A DNA stretch of 64,000 nt from Hemicordylus capensis (GCF_027244095.1 NC_069662.1:56258001-56322000); one strand, 5' to 3'. Shown: positions 19,601 through 31,734, counted from the first letter of the stretch. Numbers and translations are program-made. The notes: generated by a model not told the origin, from the sequence alone.

Positions 19601-22339
19601 ATAGATGCAGTCCACAGCTTGCAAGCAATCATGTTCTTGGTCTTCTGTAGACTCAAAAGGAAGTAAGTTAGCTGGATTAAGAACAAAGTAGTAGCCATGG
19701 AAACCCCAGGATCCTCACCAAAGTCACATGATATTCGGTCATGTGTGAGGGAGTCAGCCATCTGCTGCCCCAGACTAATCCCTTTTAGCTGGGAAATTTC
19801 CAAGGTGAATTGCAAACCGATGCTTTGGAACTCCTTGCCACTTGCAGGATTGGCAAAACAAAATTCCTTTCATTAAATCTCATGTCTGGGATTTTAAGAT
19901 TCAGCTGCTGTGAAGGCAAAGCAGGGCTGGTGGATGAGTCAAATTAAAAAAAATTTTTTTTGAACCTTAGACCATTTGATTAGTAGCTTTCAGTTTACAT
20001 CAAATTCAACTAGCAGAAATATTGCATAGATTTTGCAAACATGACAGTAATACAATTAGACTCATTTATCTTAAAATCCATTTTTCCTTCTCACCCACAA
20101 TTAATCTGGCTGGAACACAAACTGCTTTTCGGAGAACCTCTTGAGTTCACAGAAATAGGTAAGATAAGATAGATCATTGTCAAGGAATTCAGTAAACATA
20201 ACATATAAAGGCTTATGATACTCAGTAGTGGCAGAAATATCACAATTAACTTGATATAAGAATGAATGAATTAGAGCTTGCTCTCATGCCTAATGCATTT
20301 AGCCATAAGCAGCACTTCTGCAGAGGTGGGAAGATTCAGCCCTCAGTTGGCCAGCCGACCGCTGAAAGTTCCCTGTGTTGCTCAGGCCATGACCAATTTT
20401 ATGTTCAATTAATATAATAATTGTGAATTTTGGAATTCAGTGTCAGAGCAAGTTTGGTCTGGAACAGTTTACAGAAAGGAAAAACAAAACAAAACATGTC
20501 ACTGGTATAAATACATTCACAAATACAACAGAATAAACAGAATAAATACAACAGAAACCTCATCTTCACAGAGATGAGCTATAAAATTGATGTGGGTTGA
20601 ATTCCTATACAGAACCAGAGCTTTGGGCTCCCTCTCAGAAACATGCGCACACACACAGAGGCTCGTCTTGTGTATTTCACAGAACAAAGGACTAAACAAA
20701 GAAAACTTCATATGAATCCCAAAGAATTTTATAGCATTTTAAATATGTCAGCCATAAACTCAGTTAAGAAAGTAGTTTAAACAGAACAACCTTATCACAG
20801 TTATCCATGAAAACAACCTGTAATTCTATATTACCTTTCCACATCACAATCTTATAACTTACTGGTGCTTTTCAAGCATTTTTCTTTTTGTTGTTGTTAA
20901 CAACCTCCAACAAAAAACCCTTTTACGTATTTCCTTCTAGTTTTTTCCTTCTTCTTTTGTCTGCAATTCCCATATGCATTCCTTCAACACTCCATTTTCT
21001 TTCCTCTTTTCCAACTCAAATAGTTGAAGAGAGATGGAAAAAGAAAAAGAACAAAAGCAGCCTTTTGTTCAGAGAAACTTTTGCAGCTAGGACAGTTATC
21101 TTTTGGCTTCGTGACAACAGGACAGTAGCAGCAAGATTTTTTTTTGTAACACAAGGGCAAAGCCTGGAAGCAACTTGGAAACAGAACACAGAGAGAGAAA
21201 TGATTTTTGCAAAAGACAAATCATTCTTCCTTCTTTAACACTTATAAAACAGAGGCAAGTGCAAAAGGATGTTATTTTCGGAGTCAGGAGGCCTCTAACT
21301 CGAGTTCATAGTGGCCAAACTTTCATACAAAGGCATTTCAAAACATGTTTTCTAAGAGCACTCTTTGCTCCCATGATAATCACCCAATTTTTCAACACAC
21401 ACACTCCAAAGGTGTACATGAAATCCGTTCAGATTTTGTGTACTTGCTATTTCTGCTACCCATAGCCCCCCCCTTTGAGTTGGTCGGGCTTAGACTGTTT
21501 ATTTCTGACTCAAAGCCGCCCCTCCTTGGGCTCTTGGCTTAAGTCACTCCTTCCCAGGCAGCCCTACTTCGGCTGTGGGTTTTTTTTGTTTTTTTCCCCC
21601 CTCTCTCTCTCTTTCCCCCTCCTCGAGCTGAAAGATTAAACCGCCCCTGCTTGGACTTTTTCTCCCCCTTTGCCCCTCTTGGGCTGAGGAGAACCAAAAG
21701 ACGTCTTTGGATTTCACTCTCTCACTCACTCTAGACGTTTGTAGGAAGACACCGACACCAGATTCGCGCCGCCTGTTTCAGTTCACTCCCGTCGCCGGGT
21801 TTATGAACCTAATAGGGCGTCCCGCCTTGTCAGAGACAAGGTCCACACTCACGGTAGGTTTGCCCCTTGTGGGCGCCCCTTCTGCATTCGCCAAACTTAC
21901 ACTCTGTTCACAACCATACGCCTTCTCCTTCTTCCCCAAGTCAGTTCCGACACCCTCTGTGGTGTCTCGGCCCCCTGATCTTGGTTTCCTACGTCCTGAA
22001 GGGGGGCCTTTTTCAGCCCTCCCTTCCTTTCTATTGCTGTTCTAACACTCTTTTCTTTCCCTGTGGGTGCGTTCCTGGTTCGCGAGTGGTGTCCCCCACT
22101 CCCAGTGCCCCTGGTAGGCTGGACGACGTCCTACCACCCTTCCTCGAGGTTCCTTACCTTAATTCTCCTCTTAGGTGTTTCCTTCCGCGCCCGTGTGGCA
22201 ACCAGTGACCGTCGCCCTTACCCACGGGTCCAAATCCATCTCCTTCCAAAGAGGGAAGTGGCGCCGAGAGAAGTTGACTCCGGTGGTCGGGCGAGAAATC
22301 ACTTGGCTGCACTGGGCAGGTCAACCGACCAGCTTGACC
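16660..22339 (-). other. Interior of ERV fossil 3, mostly non-coding filler
   Basis: AT-rich sequence from 16660 to about 20900 without convincing open frames. The part 17700-18900 is alignable by eye to ERV 2 filler (for example CTGTCCTGTGTTCGAGGAA near 17712, minus strand). From 20900 to 22339 a pyrimidine-rich then GC-richer leader follows, as expected between a primer site and gag. Origin of the filler is unknown: it could be host DNA picked up by the provirus or an unrecognised viral region. Confidence 0.45.
18480..18652 (-). repeat. tRNA-derived SINE inside ERV fossil 3
   Basis: On the minus strand it reads AACGTAGTGCAGTGGTTAGAG followed by a B-box-like segment and ends in a CACAGGGTTGTTGT-type tail, the form of a common squamate tRNA-derived SINE. 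The same SINE, in the same orientation relative to the provirus and beside the same ATTGATTGCCCTGAC flank, is in ERV fossil 2 at 54221-54400. It therefore entered before the two were copied. Confidence 0.75.
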
Positions 22340-22357
22340 ATCCCGGACGAGCCCCCA
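22340..22357 (-). promoter_or_regulatory. tRNA-Pro-type primer-binding site of ERV fossil 3
   Basis: On the minus strand the 18 bases TGGGGGCTCGTCCGGGAT are the classical proline primer site of gammaretroviruses, six bases inside the 5' LTR edge. Confidence 0.9.
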
Positions 22358-22362
22358 GGAAA

Positions 22363-22874
22363 TGTTACCTGAGAAATCAACACTGAGTCCGGGATGGTGA
22401 AGGAAACAAAAAGGTTTATTTATTTCACAGCGCTGAGGACGTCCCTGGTGCCTCTCGGCCAAGATCCAGGGAGCGTGCCTCTTACAGACTAACAAGAGTT
22501 TATAAAGATTTTTCTCCACCCCTCAGCATCTACATTCATCCAATCACGATATAGAAAGATTTACATACTTCCAGAAAAGTTCAGGAAAATTCCATTCCGT
22601 ATGGTTTACAAGAGTTTCTACAAGCTCAATTTCTAATGACTTGAGTTCCCTTGGTATGCTCACTTATCTTATCTACTAGGGCTGCTAGGGCCTCTTTCAG
22701 TTGCTGTTGGATTTTAATTAACGGCTAACGGCTTATCTCAGTGAGGCCCAATACACATTCCTAAGGAGGGGGTTCCTACTCTTAGCTCTAGCCTAATGCT
22801 AGAGAGAAGCACCTACTTGCTTCAATACACATTTGCTCTGCATACAAAATGGCATGGCTTATGCCCATGTCACA
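22363..22874 (-). repeat. 5' LTR of ERV fossil 3
   Basis: A 512-bp block that on the minus strand begins TGTGACATGG and ends CTCAGGTAACA. A TTTATAAA TATA-like box lies near 22500 and AATAAA near 22411. It is unlike the ERV 2-type LTR remnant at the other end apart from the outermost bases. Confidence 0.8.
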
Positions 22875-23640
22875 CTATGGCAAGCAGATCCCTATATATG
22901 GGGGCGGGAAAGGTAACCACAAAAAGGAGTTCACACTCTACCTGGCAAATGCTGGTCTGGGTTAAGCAGGGCAGCAAGGGGTCTTCTGCTGCAGAGAACA
23001 CTCTGGCTGCCTCCTCCTTCCTGGCTTGCTTGGGCCCTACTCAAGTTCAGGCTTCACTGCGGCCTACATGGAGGCCTCCGTGGAAGCCCCGCCGATCAGC
23101 TGAGAGGCGGGAGGAAAGGAGCTCTTTGCAGCTTGCCTGCTGCTTCGATTGCGGGCCAGCAGAACAAGCAGGAGAGACGGCGAAGAGGGCAAGTGGCTGA
23201 GAGGCTATGGGGCTGGGCAGGGGGCAATGGGGAGTCACATGAGGTGCCCCTGGGGTGCCCCTCCAGGCAGTGGGGCCCCCAGACAACTGTCTCCCCTTGC
23301 CCTATCATTGTTACGCTCCTGCCTGTGTACATGCATGGTGGCCTCCAAAATGGCCACTGCGTGCTTAGAGAGGCCTGAAACGGGCCCGAAGGAGACCATA
23401 GGGAGGCTGGCAGGGGAGCGGAAACAGCTGGAGACACACACACCCATGGCTGCAGCAGCACCACTTCACCGGCAGTAAGTCTGCCTTCCTCCAAAAAAGA
23501 TTAACACCCCTGGCACACCCAAACTGGACCCAAACTGGTCCCAAACTAGTGCCCAGAACAACACAGTGTTGCCTGCCAGTCTTTGCAGAATTATAGCAAT
23601 ATTCTTGGAGTTGGATGGTTAATCTTAACTCAAGCTAATG
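22875..23640. other. GC-rich segment upstream of PLEKHM1 exon, unit A
   Basis: Non-coding-looking, moderately GC-rich sequence with the block CCTCCAAAATGGCC typical of reptilian interspersed repeats. Several overlapping open frames on both strands reflect base composition. No gene is supported. Confidence 0.4.
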
Positions 23641-23668
23641 CAGCCTGTGCTCTTTTGTGCTACTCTAG

Positions 23669-24779
<1,111 letters not shown>

Positions 24780-25200
24780 TCATCACCTCAGAGAGGGAAG
24801 GCATATCCCTCTCTGGCTGTTGCTCCCTTGCAACTGGTCTTCAGAGGCATCCTGCCTTTGAACCTGGAGCTAGTCTATAGACATCCACACATCTATAATG
24901 CACTTGTCCTTCATTTACTCGTATAATCCCCCTTTAATGCCATCTAAACTAGTGGCTATCATCATATCTTGTGGAAGAGAATTCCAAAGACCAATTATGC
25001 GCTGTGTGAGGATTATGTGCTTTTGTCCATCCTAAATCTTCTGTCAGTCAGTCTCATTGGCTGACCCTGATTCTAGTGTTGTACGGAATGGGGGAAAATG
25101 CTTTCTATCCACTTTCTTCACACCATGAATAATTTTATAAGGCTCTATCACATCCCTACTTAGTCACTTTTTTCCAGATGAAAAAGTCCAAAACATTGTC
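24780..25200 (+). repeat. Squamate interspersed repeat fragment, unit A
   Basis: Contains GTGGAAGAGAATTCCAAAGA and ACCATGAATAATTTTATAAG, blocks I recognise from a very common reptilian repeat whose 5' part is also at 41634-41868. Its class is not certain. The unit B copy is at 32598-33018. Confidence 0.6.
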
Positions 25201-25276
25201 GTCTAAGTACAATGGAGTACCATAAGGAAGGTACTCCAGCCCCCTCCAACCCCCATTAAAATTAATGCATATACAG

Positions 25277-25277
<1 letters not shown>

Positions 25278-25308
<31 letters not shown>
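25278..25308. repeat. (CA)n microsatellite, unit A
   Basis: About 15 CA units. The unit B counterpart at 33096-33124 is slightly shorter and followed by CTCTG instead of CTG, one of the few length differences between units. Confidence 0.95.
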
Positions 25309-25310
<2 letters not shown>

Positions 25311-26199
25311 GTACAGACAGCTGTATGCATAGTGCATTGTATTGTTTGAATAGGGCTCAGGTCTTGAGCACCATTTAGGATTAAGCCTAGGATAACCTCC
25401 CCTCTGGTTGGTTCCTTGACCAACTGTTCTATGGCACAATCATTTTGGGTATTGAGAAATTTGCTCTCTTTATGATGACATGAACATGAATGTACCCAGT
25501 GTGCAAGTAACACAAGTCACCCATTATTACAGCACTTTTCCCCTTGGATGTCTTCTTAGTTTCTTTCTCCAGCTCAAAATCACACCCAATATTTTGATCA
25601 GGAGGGTGATGGTGGGTAATAAATTACTTTTTATGTCTGATATTACTATGGAGGAGTCTGCTCGGCCTGGCACCGCCCACCTCGACACGTATTGATGATA
25701 AAAGATACTAGGGATAAAAGATTTAGGGAGGAGGAATTATCTAAATAAACTTTCCACCCTCTCGCACGAAATTATAGGCACGGGCATTGCCTCAGAGTTG
25801 GGGGAGTAGGGATGTATATTCACTCCACTCCTTCACCTATCAGCAGGAGCCACAAGCCCGAGCTCCTCTCTGGGAGTCCACTAGACCAACAAACCCCATC
25901 CCTGCTGATCATCTCATCTTCAGCAGCCCCAGCCTTAAATAAATTTAAAGCCCTACATTTAGGACACTCCTCCCCGCTTCCAGCTTGCTCCCTCTTCCCT
26001 GGCCAGGCAAGTGGATTGGCCACCGAATCCCTGGCCTCCCAAGGGGCCTTTTCCTCCAACTCCACCCCCTTCACTAGCATTTCTATACATGTCTGCAGCT
26101 GTGGAGCTGATATCATCGCAATTCCATCTCCACCATTCTGCTGCCTCTTGGGCTGCACACACCCATCCCCCAGAAGCTGTTGCATGCCTCTCTGAGCTC
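25309..26199. other. Unassigned sequence between microsatellite and hAT element, unit A
   Basis: No gene recognised. Open frames on both strands at 25812-26195 are shadows in a CT-rich tract. Near 25703 the two units differ by a short replaced stretch. Confidence 0.4.
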
Positions 26200-26844
26200 T
26201 TCCTGACTAGAGATGTGCAAATTGATTCGGGTACAAATCAATTTGTACCTGAATCTAGCTGATTCGGGTGATTCGGAGACAAAACAAATCACCCCTGTGG
26301 TCCATTGGCTAGATTCGAGTACAAATCGAATCACGCCTGGTTCGATTTGAATCAATTTGAGATTCGGATCCCTCCTAATAATCCCCTGAGATTCCCAGCA
26401 TTCAATTTTTTTAAAAAGCTAAGCTCTAGCCCTTGTAGAAGTGAAGTTATGGAGCAAAATGTTTGGTCACTATTTTTCAAGTGTTTGGATTCTTTGGTGT
26501 ATAATAACTTTCCCTCAATGAATCCCTATGAGGATTCATTACACACTTTCATTTATTCTGTTCATTTTGACTGTCTTTTTGACAGTGCCAACTGTCAACT
26601 GCCATGTGCCAACTACACCCTACTCCCACCAGCAAGGCAGTGGGGTACTACTCTGTTTGTGTTCTAGGATTGTTTTCAAGTGTTTAGGCTCTTTGGTGTC
26701 TAATAACCTTTCCTCATAATGAAGAGTCTAAAAATTCCTAAAATATAAACTGAGTATCCAGTTGCTTGTGGGTTGGGGGGCAGTTGGAACATGAGATGCC
26801 ATTAATTCTCCACCCCCACCTGCAAAGGAGTGGGGTCAAAATTT

Positions 26845-27367
26845 TGGGTATACAGTGTACTGTGCTTGATTGGCCAGCAAACTCGCCTGACCTGACCCCA
26901 TAATCTATGGGGCATTGCCAAGAGAAGGATGAGAGACATGAGACCAAACAATGCAGAAGAGCTGAAGGCCGCTAATGAAGCATCCTGGTCTTCCATAATA
27001 CCTCATCAGTGCCACAGGCTGATAGCATCCATGCCACGCCGCATTGAGGCAGTAATTGCTGCAAAAGGGGCCCAAACCAAGTACTGAATACATATGCATG
27101 CTTATACTTTTCAGAGGTCCGATATTGTTCTATTCTACAATCCTTGTCTTCTTGGTTCCATGTAATATTCTAATTTTCTGGGATTGTGGATTTGGGGTTT
27201 TCATGAGCTGTACGTCATGATCATCACAATTATAACAAATTAAGGCTTGACTTATCTCGCTTTGCATGTAATGCGTGTGTCTCATATATCAGTTTCACCT
27301 TTTAATTTGCATTACTGAAATTAATGGACTTTTGCACGATATTCTAATTTTCCGAGTTTCACCTGTA
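26845..27367 (+). pseudogene. Tc1/mariner transposase C-terminus and 3' end, unit A
   Basis: Reads DWPANSPDLTP, then after a one-base frame change NLWGIAKRRMRD, then SMPRRIEAVIAAKGAQTKY followed by a stop at 27085. These are the canonical last blocks of a Tc1-type DDE transposase (WPANSPDLNPIENLWG). The following 280 bp match a Tc1 3' end finishing GAGTTTCACCTGTA. Only the last 75 or so codons survive, so it is inactive. The SINE-like repeat abuts its end. Confidence 0.85.
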
Positions 27368-27632
27368 TACTGAATCAGACCATTGGTCTATCTAGCTCAG
27401 TATTGTCTTCATAGACTGGCAGTGGCTTCTCCAAGGTTGCAGGCAGGAATCTCTCTCAGCCCTATCTTGGAGATGCCAGGGAGGGAACTTGAAAACCTTC
27501 CGCTCTTCCCAGAGCGGCTCCATTCCCTGAGGGGAATATCTTACAGTGCTCACACTTCTAGTCTCCCCTTCAAATGCAACCAGGGCTGACCCTGCTTAGC
27601 TAAGGGGACAAGTCATGCTTGCTACCATGAGA
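27366..27632 (+). repeat. SINE-like interspersed repeat, unit A
   Basis: Same family as the repeat inside the DIRS copies (TCAGACCATTGGTCTATC block). It begins immediately at the Tc1 3' end inside the hAT element. Confidence 0.75.
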
Positions 27633-28477
27633 CAAGTAGCAAATGAGAGTGGATTCATGGTTTGTATTGAAAATTTCACTTGCTACCAAAGAATCTACAC
27701 TCAGAACACCTCAGAAACAACAGAACCCTGTACCCCATGTGTTAGCAACCCATGGGGGGGGGCTGGCAACCTATGTGCACTGCACCACCACTCACTCTGG
27801 GCCACCCCAGCACCCCCCAAGTGCAATCAAGGGGCTGCTGAAACCTCCATTACACCTTATGGGGGAAAACCTTAAAGATCCGTAAACTTCAACAAATCAG
27901 CAAAAATCAGACCTCTGCCCAAATCCTTTGAAAAAATCATGGTAGCTTCCTTGTCCCCCTTGGCCACTGTGACCAACCCCACACCAATCTAGGACACCCC
28001 TTTCCCCCCGACATGAAGCGATACACCTCCATTATACCTCATGGGGGGAAACCTTAAAGACACGTAAACCTCAACAATTCACCAAAAAATCAGCCCTTTG
28101 CCCAATTCCTCTGCAATTTGGGTGGTAGCCTCCACTCATTAGGCACTACCACCACACCACACTCTTTTGGCCCTGGGCCCAGGTTTTTGATCTGAATTGA
28201 TTCAGATTCATTCAGATCCGAATCGAATCTGGGGTGATTCGGATGGGTCAGATTCAGGCCCAAAAACAGATTGGGGGTGCTTCGATTTGGATCAGAATCA
28301 AAACACTGAAAATCCAAATTGCACACCCTATTCCTGACTTCTGAAAGGTAATTACTGGGGTTGTCCTGGCATCTGGAGCCCCCTGCTTCTCTCAGCACAC
28401 TGCCATTTGTCTGGGTAAACAACCCTGTCTCACGAAGGAGGGTAGGAAATCCTGACACTGTCCAAACACTGGATGGA

Positions 28478-28722
28478 CTAGGCTAGAGGTTCTCAAACTG
28501 GTCCATGAGCTCCATCTATGTAGTCCACAGAACAGTTGAGAATATAAATATTTGTCATTTTGTCTTGCATTTGATTTCTCTCTCTCTCTTTAGCTATATA
28601 TGAGATACTGTATGTGCTTTGATTTACAGAACAACAACAACAAACTTCATCAAGTGCTCCACTGAGACCCCAAGCATTTTTCAAGAGGTCTGTGAAAAAA
28701 TGGGTTGAAAATATCTGGACTA
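28478..28722. repeat. Possible small hAT-like MITE upstream of AOC3, unit A
   Basis: Begins AGAGGTTCTCAAACTGG and ends GGGTTGAAAATATCTGG, imperfect inverted ends resembling old hAT-type non-autonomous repeats. Divergent, so only tentative. Confidence 0.3.
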
Positions 28723-28952
28723 AACTAACATCACAGCTGGTAGCTGTCACAGGGAGTCTCCACATGTTTTTCTTCTATGATGTTCTTGATAGGGAAGGGA
28801 GTTCTCCTCGTGACCTCTTCCTTTCTGGCCTCTACCCAATCTCGTCACATTTCTGGAGTAACATATCCCGCTATAGTTCTAGCAGCTTCACTGCCACTGG
28901 GGGTCTTCGTTGTGAGAACGGCTGTGGACACTTCACTCAGGACCTTGCAACA

Positions 28953-30437
28953 ATGAACCTGAAAGCCCTCCTCATTCTTCTGGTGCTTGCTCTGGCTACT
29001 ATTTTTGCCTTAGTGTGTGTGTTGCTGACTCGGAAGGAGACGCTTCCCCACTGCAGTGCCAAGTCACAGGCTTCCCTGAATGGAAGGCACAGCAACAAGA
29101 GTCTGGTATTTGCTGACCTGTCAGCAGAAGAGATGGACGTGGTGGTCAAGTACTTACAGAACCACCTGGGATTGCCCTTGGTAGATGCTTATCATGCCAA
29201 CCCTGCTGATAACTGCATTTACTACTTGGATGTGGAACTTCCTCACAAAGAAGAGGTGCTGAAGTTCCTTGATCATGGTGGGCCACACCCCACCCGACAA
29301 GCACTGGCCGTGATGTACTTTGGAAACCAGCCAGATCCAAATATCACGGAGTACATCGTGGGCCCACTCCCAACTCCAACATACCATCGGGATGTGACCA
29401 TGCAGAAGTATGGAAGAAAGTTATCCTACCATAGTAGATCTGTAATAGGCAATGAATATGAAGAAATTGGGAAATTCCTGCTGAACAAGAAGCTTCCTGA
29501 GGCACCCAATTTCCTAAAGGAGGCATTTGGGCATAATGGGAGTGACTTTCAAAGCCTCACATCAGCCACTCGGGGGTTCCAGTCTGGAGATCGAGTCACT
29601 TGGTTTACGTTGTTCCAGAATACAAAGGGCTTCTTCCTGCACCCGGTGGGACTGGAGCTCTTGGTAGACCACAGTAGTCTGGATATCTCTCAGTGGAGTG
29701 TACCAAAGGTATTCTATAATGGTCAGTATTATAATGGCTTGGCAAAGCTGGAAAGAGAGTATCTAGGGGGGCGTGTGCCTCTGGCAAAAGTCAAGACAGC
29801 CTCACCAGATGGGGGTTTTTCCTCAATGGAGCCAAAGTTCCCTCATCAGGAATCAGGCCCTTTGTCCCATGAGCCTTGTGGGCCACGCTACAGTGTGAGA
29901 AACAACCAGGTTGTCTCCTCCTCCTGGAGTTTTGCCTTCAGGATCGATGTGAACAGGGGACCATGAATCTATGATATCACATTCAAGGGCCAAAGGATTG
30001 TCTATGAACTCAGTGTGCAGGATGCCATGTCTGTTTATGGATCCAACAGCCCTGGTGGGATGTCAACCCGATACATGGATGGGAGTTTTGGAATAGGAAG
30101 GTTCATGTATTCACTGGTCCGGGGGGTCGACTGTCCATACTCTGCTACTTTTCTCGATGCCCTGTACTTAATGGAGACCTTGAAACCAGAGGTGCAGAAG
30201 AACTCAATCTGTGTTTTTGAGCAGAATGTAGAGGTCCCTTTTCGGCGGCATTACTCCAACCTTCAATCCCTCCACTATGGGGGACTGCCTGCTACTGCAC
30301 TGGTTCTGCGTTCTGTGGCAACTTTGGGCAACTATGACTATATCTGGGACTTTGTTTTTCATCCAAATGGTGCCATTGAAAACAAAGTCCGAGCCACTGG
30401 ATACATAACCTCATCTTTCTTCTATGGTGATGGGCTA
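28953..30437 (+). pseudogene. AOC3: AOC3-like amine oxidase exon 1, unit A (in-frame stop, 3' truncated)
   Basis: Encodes a primary amine oxidase (vascular adhesion protein 1 type), a copper and topaquinone enzyme that deaminates primary amines at the cell surface. The start MNLKALLILLVLALATIFAL is the single N-terminal membrane anchor, matching human AOC3. The frame reads cleanly for 337 codons to a TGA (29964-29966) in the context RGP-stop-IYD, where the family has Arg; CGA to TGA is a CpG-type transition. After the stop the homology continues: RGVDCPYSATFLDALYLME carries the catalytic-base Asp and LGNYDYIW carries the Tyr that becomes topaquinone. The gene is then cut off at GDGL by the duplication breakpoint, before the HTH copper-ligand motif. 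Exons 2-4 are absent, so this is a pseudogene fragment. AOC2 is a less likely identity. Confidence 0.88.
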
Positions 30438-30692
30438 GAGGAAGCCAAGCTGGCGGAAGCGAAGCTGGCGGAAGCGAAGGTGGAGGCAGCGCAACTGAAG
30501 GGGGAGGAAGTGCAACGGAAGAAGATTGACCTTTGTTCGCTTGTAAAAAATGTTATATTATCTGTAGAGCTCTGTACAAAGTTCTGTTGTTATTATTATT
30601 ATAGTTTTTTTTAAGTCAGCAAATTTTCCAAGCTGTTTCAAAATAAATATTCAGAGACTTCTCGGTCCCTCCCCCCCCCCCATATCCAAGCC
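30438..30692 (+). other. Junction insert between tandem units with EAKLA repeats and polyA signal
   Basis: 255 bp found only between the two units. It begins with three imperfect 15-bp repeats (GAAGCCAAGCTGGCG type). These continue the AOC3 reading frame as EAKLAEAKLAEAKVE, AAQLKGEEVQRKK and IDLCSLVKNVILSV and end at a stop near 30614. An AATAAA at about 30643 and a C-rich run follow. It resembles the 3' end of some transcript captured at the breakpoint. I do not recognise the source. Confidence 0.5.
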
Positions 30693-31458
30693 CTATGGCA
30701 AGCAGATCCCTATATATGGGGGCGGGAAAGGTAACCACAAAAAGGAGTTCACACTCTACCTGGCAAATGCTGGTCTGGGTTAAGCAGGGCAGCAAGGGGT
30801 CTTCTGCTGCAGAGAACACTCTGGCTGCCTCCTCCTTCCTGGCTTGCTTGGGCCCTACTCGAGTTCAGGCTTCACTGCGGCCTACACGGAGGCCTCCGTG
30901 GAAGCCCCGCCGATCAGCTGAGAGGCGGGAGGAAAGGAGCTCTTTGCAGCTTGCCTGCTGCTTCGATTGCGGGCCAGCAGAACAAGCAGGAGAGACGGCG
31001 AAGAGGGCAAGTGGCTGAGAGGCTATGGGGCTGGGCAGGGGGCAATGGGGAGTCACATGAGGTGCCCCTGGGGTGCCCCTCCAGGCAGTGGGGCCCCCAG
31101 ACAACTGTCTCCCCTTGCCCTATCATTGTTACGCTCCTGCCTGTGTACATGCATGGTGGCCTCCAAAATGGCCACTGCGTGCTTAGAGAGGCCTGAAACG
31201 GGCCCGAAGGAGACCATAGGGAGGCTGGCAGGGGAGCGGAAACAGCTGGAGACACACACACCCATGGCTGCAGCAGCACCACTTCACCGGCAGTAAGTCT
31301 GCCTTCCTCCAAAAAAGATTTACACCCCTGGCACACCCAAACTGGACCCAAACTGGTCCCAAACTAGTGCCCAGAACAACACAGTGTTGCCTGCCAGTCT
31401 TTGCAGAATTATAGCAATATTCTTGGAGTTGGATGGTTAATCTTAACTCAAGCTAATG
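30693..31458. other. GC-rich segment upstream of PLEKHM1 exon, unit B
   Basis: Counterpart of 22875-23640; no gene supported. Confidence 0.4.
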
Positions 31459-31486
31459 CAGCCTGTGCTCTTTTGTGCTACTCTAG

Positions 31487-31734
<248 letters not shown>

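Larger units (their letters stand above)
16370..22874 (-). mobile_element. ERV fossil 3 (gamma-type, tRNA-Pro primer site, filler-bearing)
   Basis: A minus-strand element. Its 5' LTR is 22874-22363 and is followed by a perfect 18-base tRNA-Pro-type primer-binding site (22357-22340). At the other end a purine tract (16659-16649) precedes an LTR remnant (16648-16370). Between them I recognise no gag, pol or env reading of useful length. Instead part of the interior (about 17700-18900) matches the non-coding-looking filler of ERV fossil 2 (about 54000-55100), including a SINE at the same place. It is broken and appears non-autonomous. The two LTRs are of different types, so the element is mosaic. 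The 5' LTR edge coincides exactly with the start of the AOC3/PLEKHM1 tandem duplication. Confidence 0.75.
26208..28330. mobile_element. Non-autonomous hAT element with nested Tc1 and SINE, unit A
   Basis: Ends TAGAGATGTGCAAATTG and CAAATTGCACACCCTA are imperfect inverted repeats, and both flanks carry the identical 8-bp TTCCTGAC (26200-26207 and 28331-28338). An 8-bp target duplication with such termini fits the hAT superfamily. The subterminal regions are rich in ATTCGG/CCGAAT motifs in both orientations. The 2.1 kb body has no transposase of its own. It has been invaded by a Tc1/mariner remnant and a SINE-like repeat. Unit B has the same at 34025-36148. Confidence 0.85.

Noticed and set aside
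22259-22272. TGGCGCCGAGAG as a lysine-type primer-binding site
   Set aside because: It is on the wrong strand and in the leader of ERV 3, whose exact tRNA-Pro site lies at 22340-22357.
25812-26195. Overlapping open frames of about 120 codons on both strands (and at 33629-34012)
   Set aside because: Mutual shadows in CT-rich non-coding DNA, identical in both units only because of the tandem duplication; no recognisable domain or splice context.
28692-28952. In-frame upstream extension of the AOC3 open frame (extra 87 codons)
   Set aside because: The Met at 28953 matches the known AOC3 N-terminus and membrane anchor; upstream codons lack similarity and an acceptor-like CAG lies just before it.
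29964-29966. TGA in AOC3 as a selenocysteine codon
   Set aside because: The family has Arg, not Cys, at this position and no SECIS-like context is evident; CpG decay is simpler.
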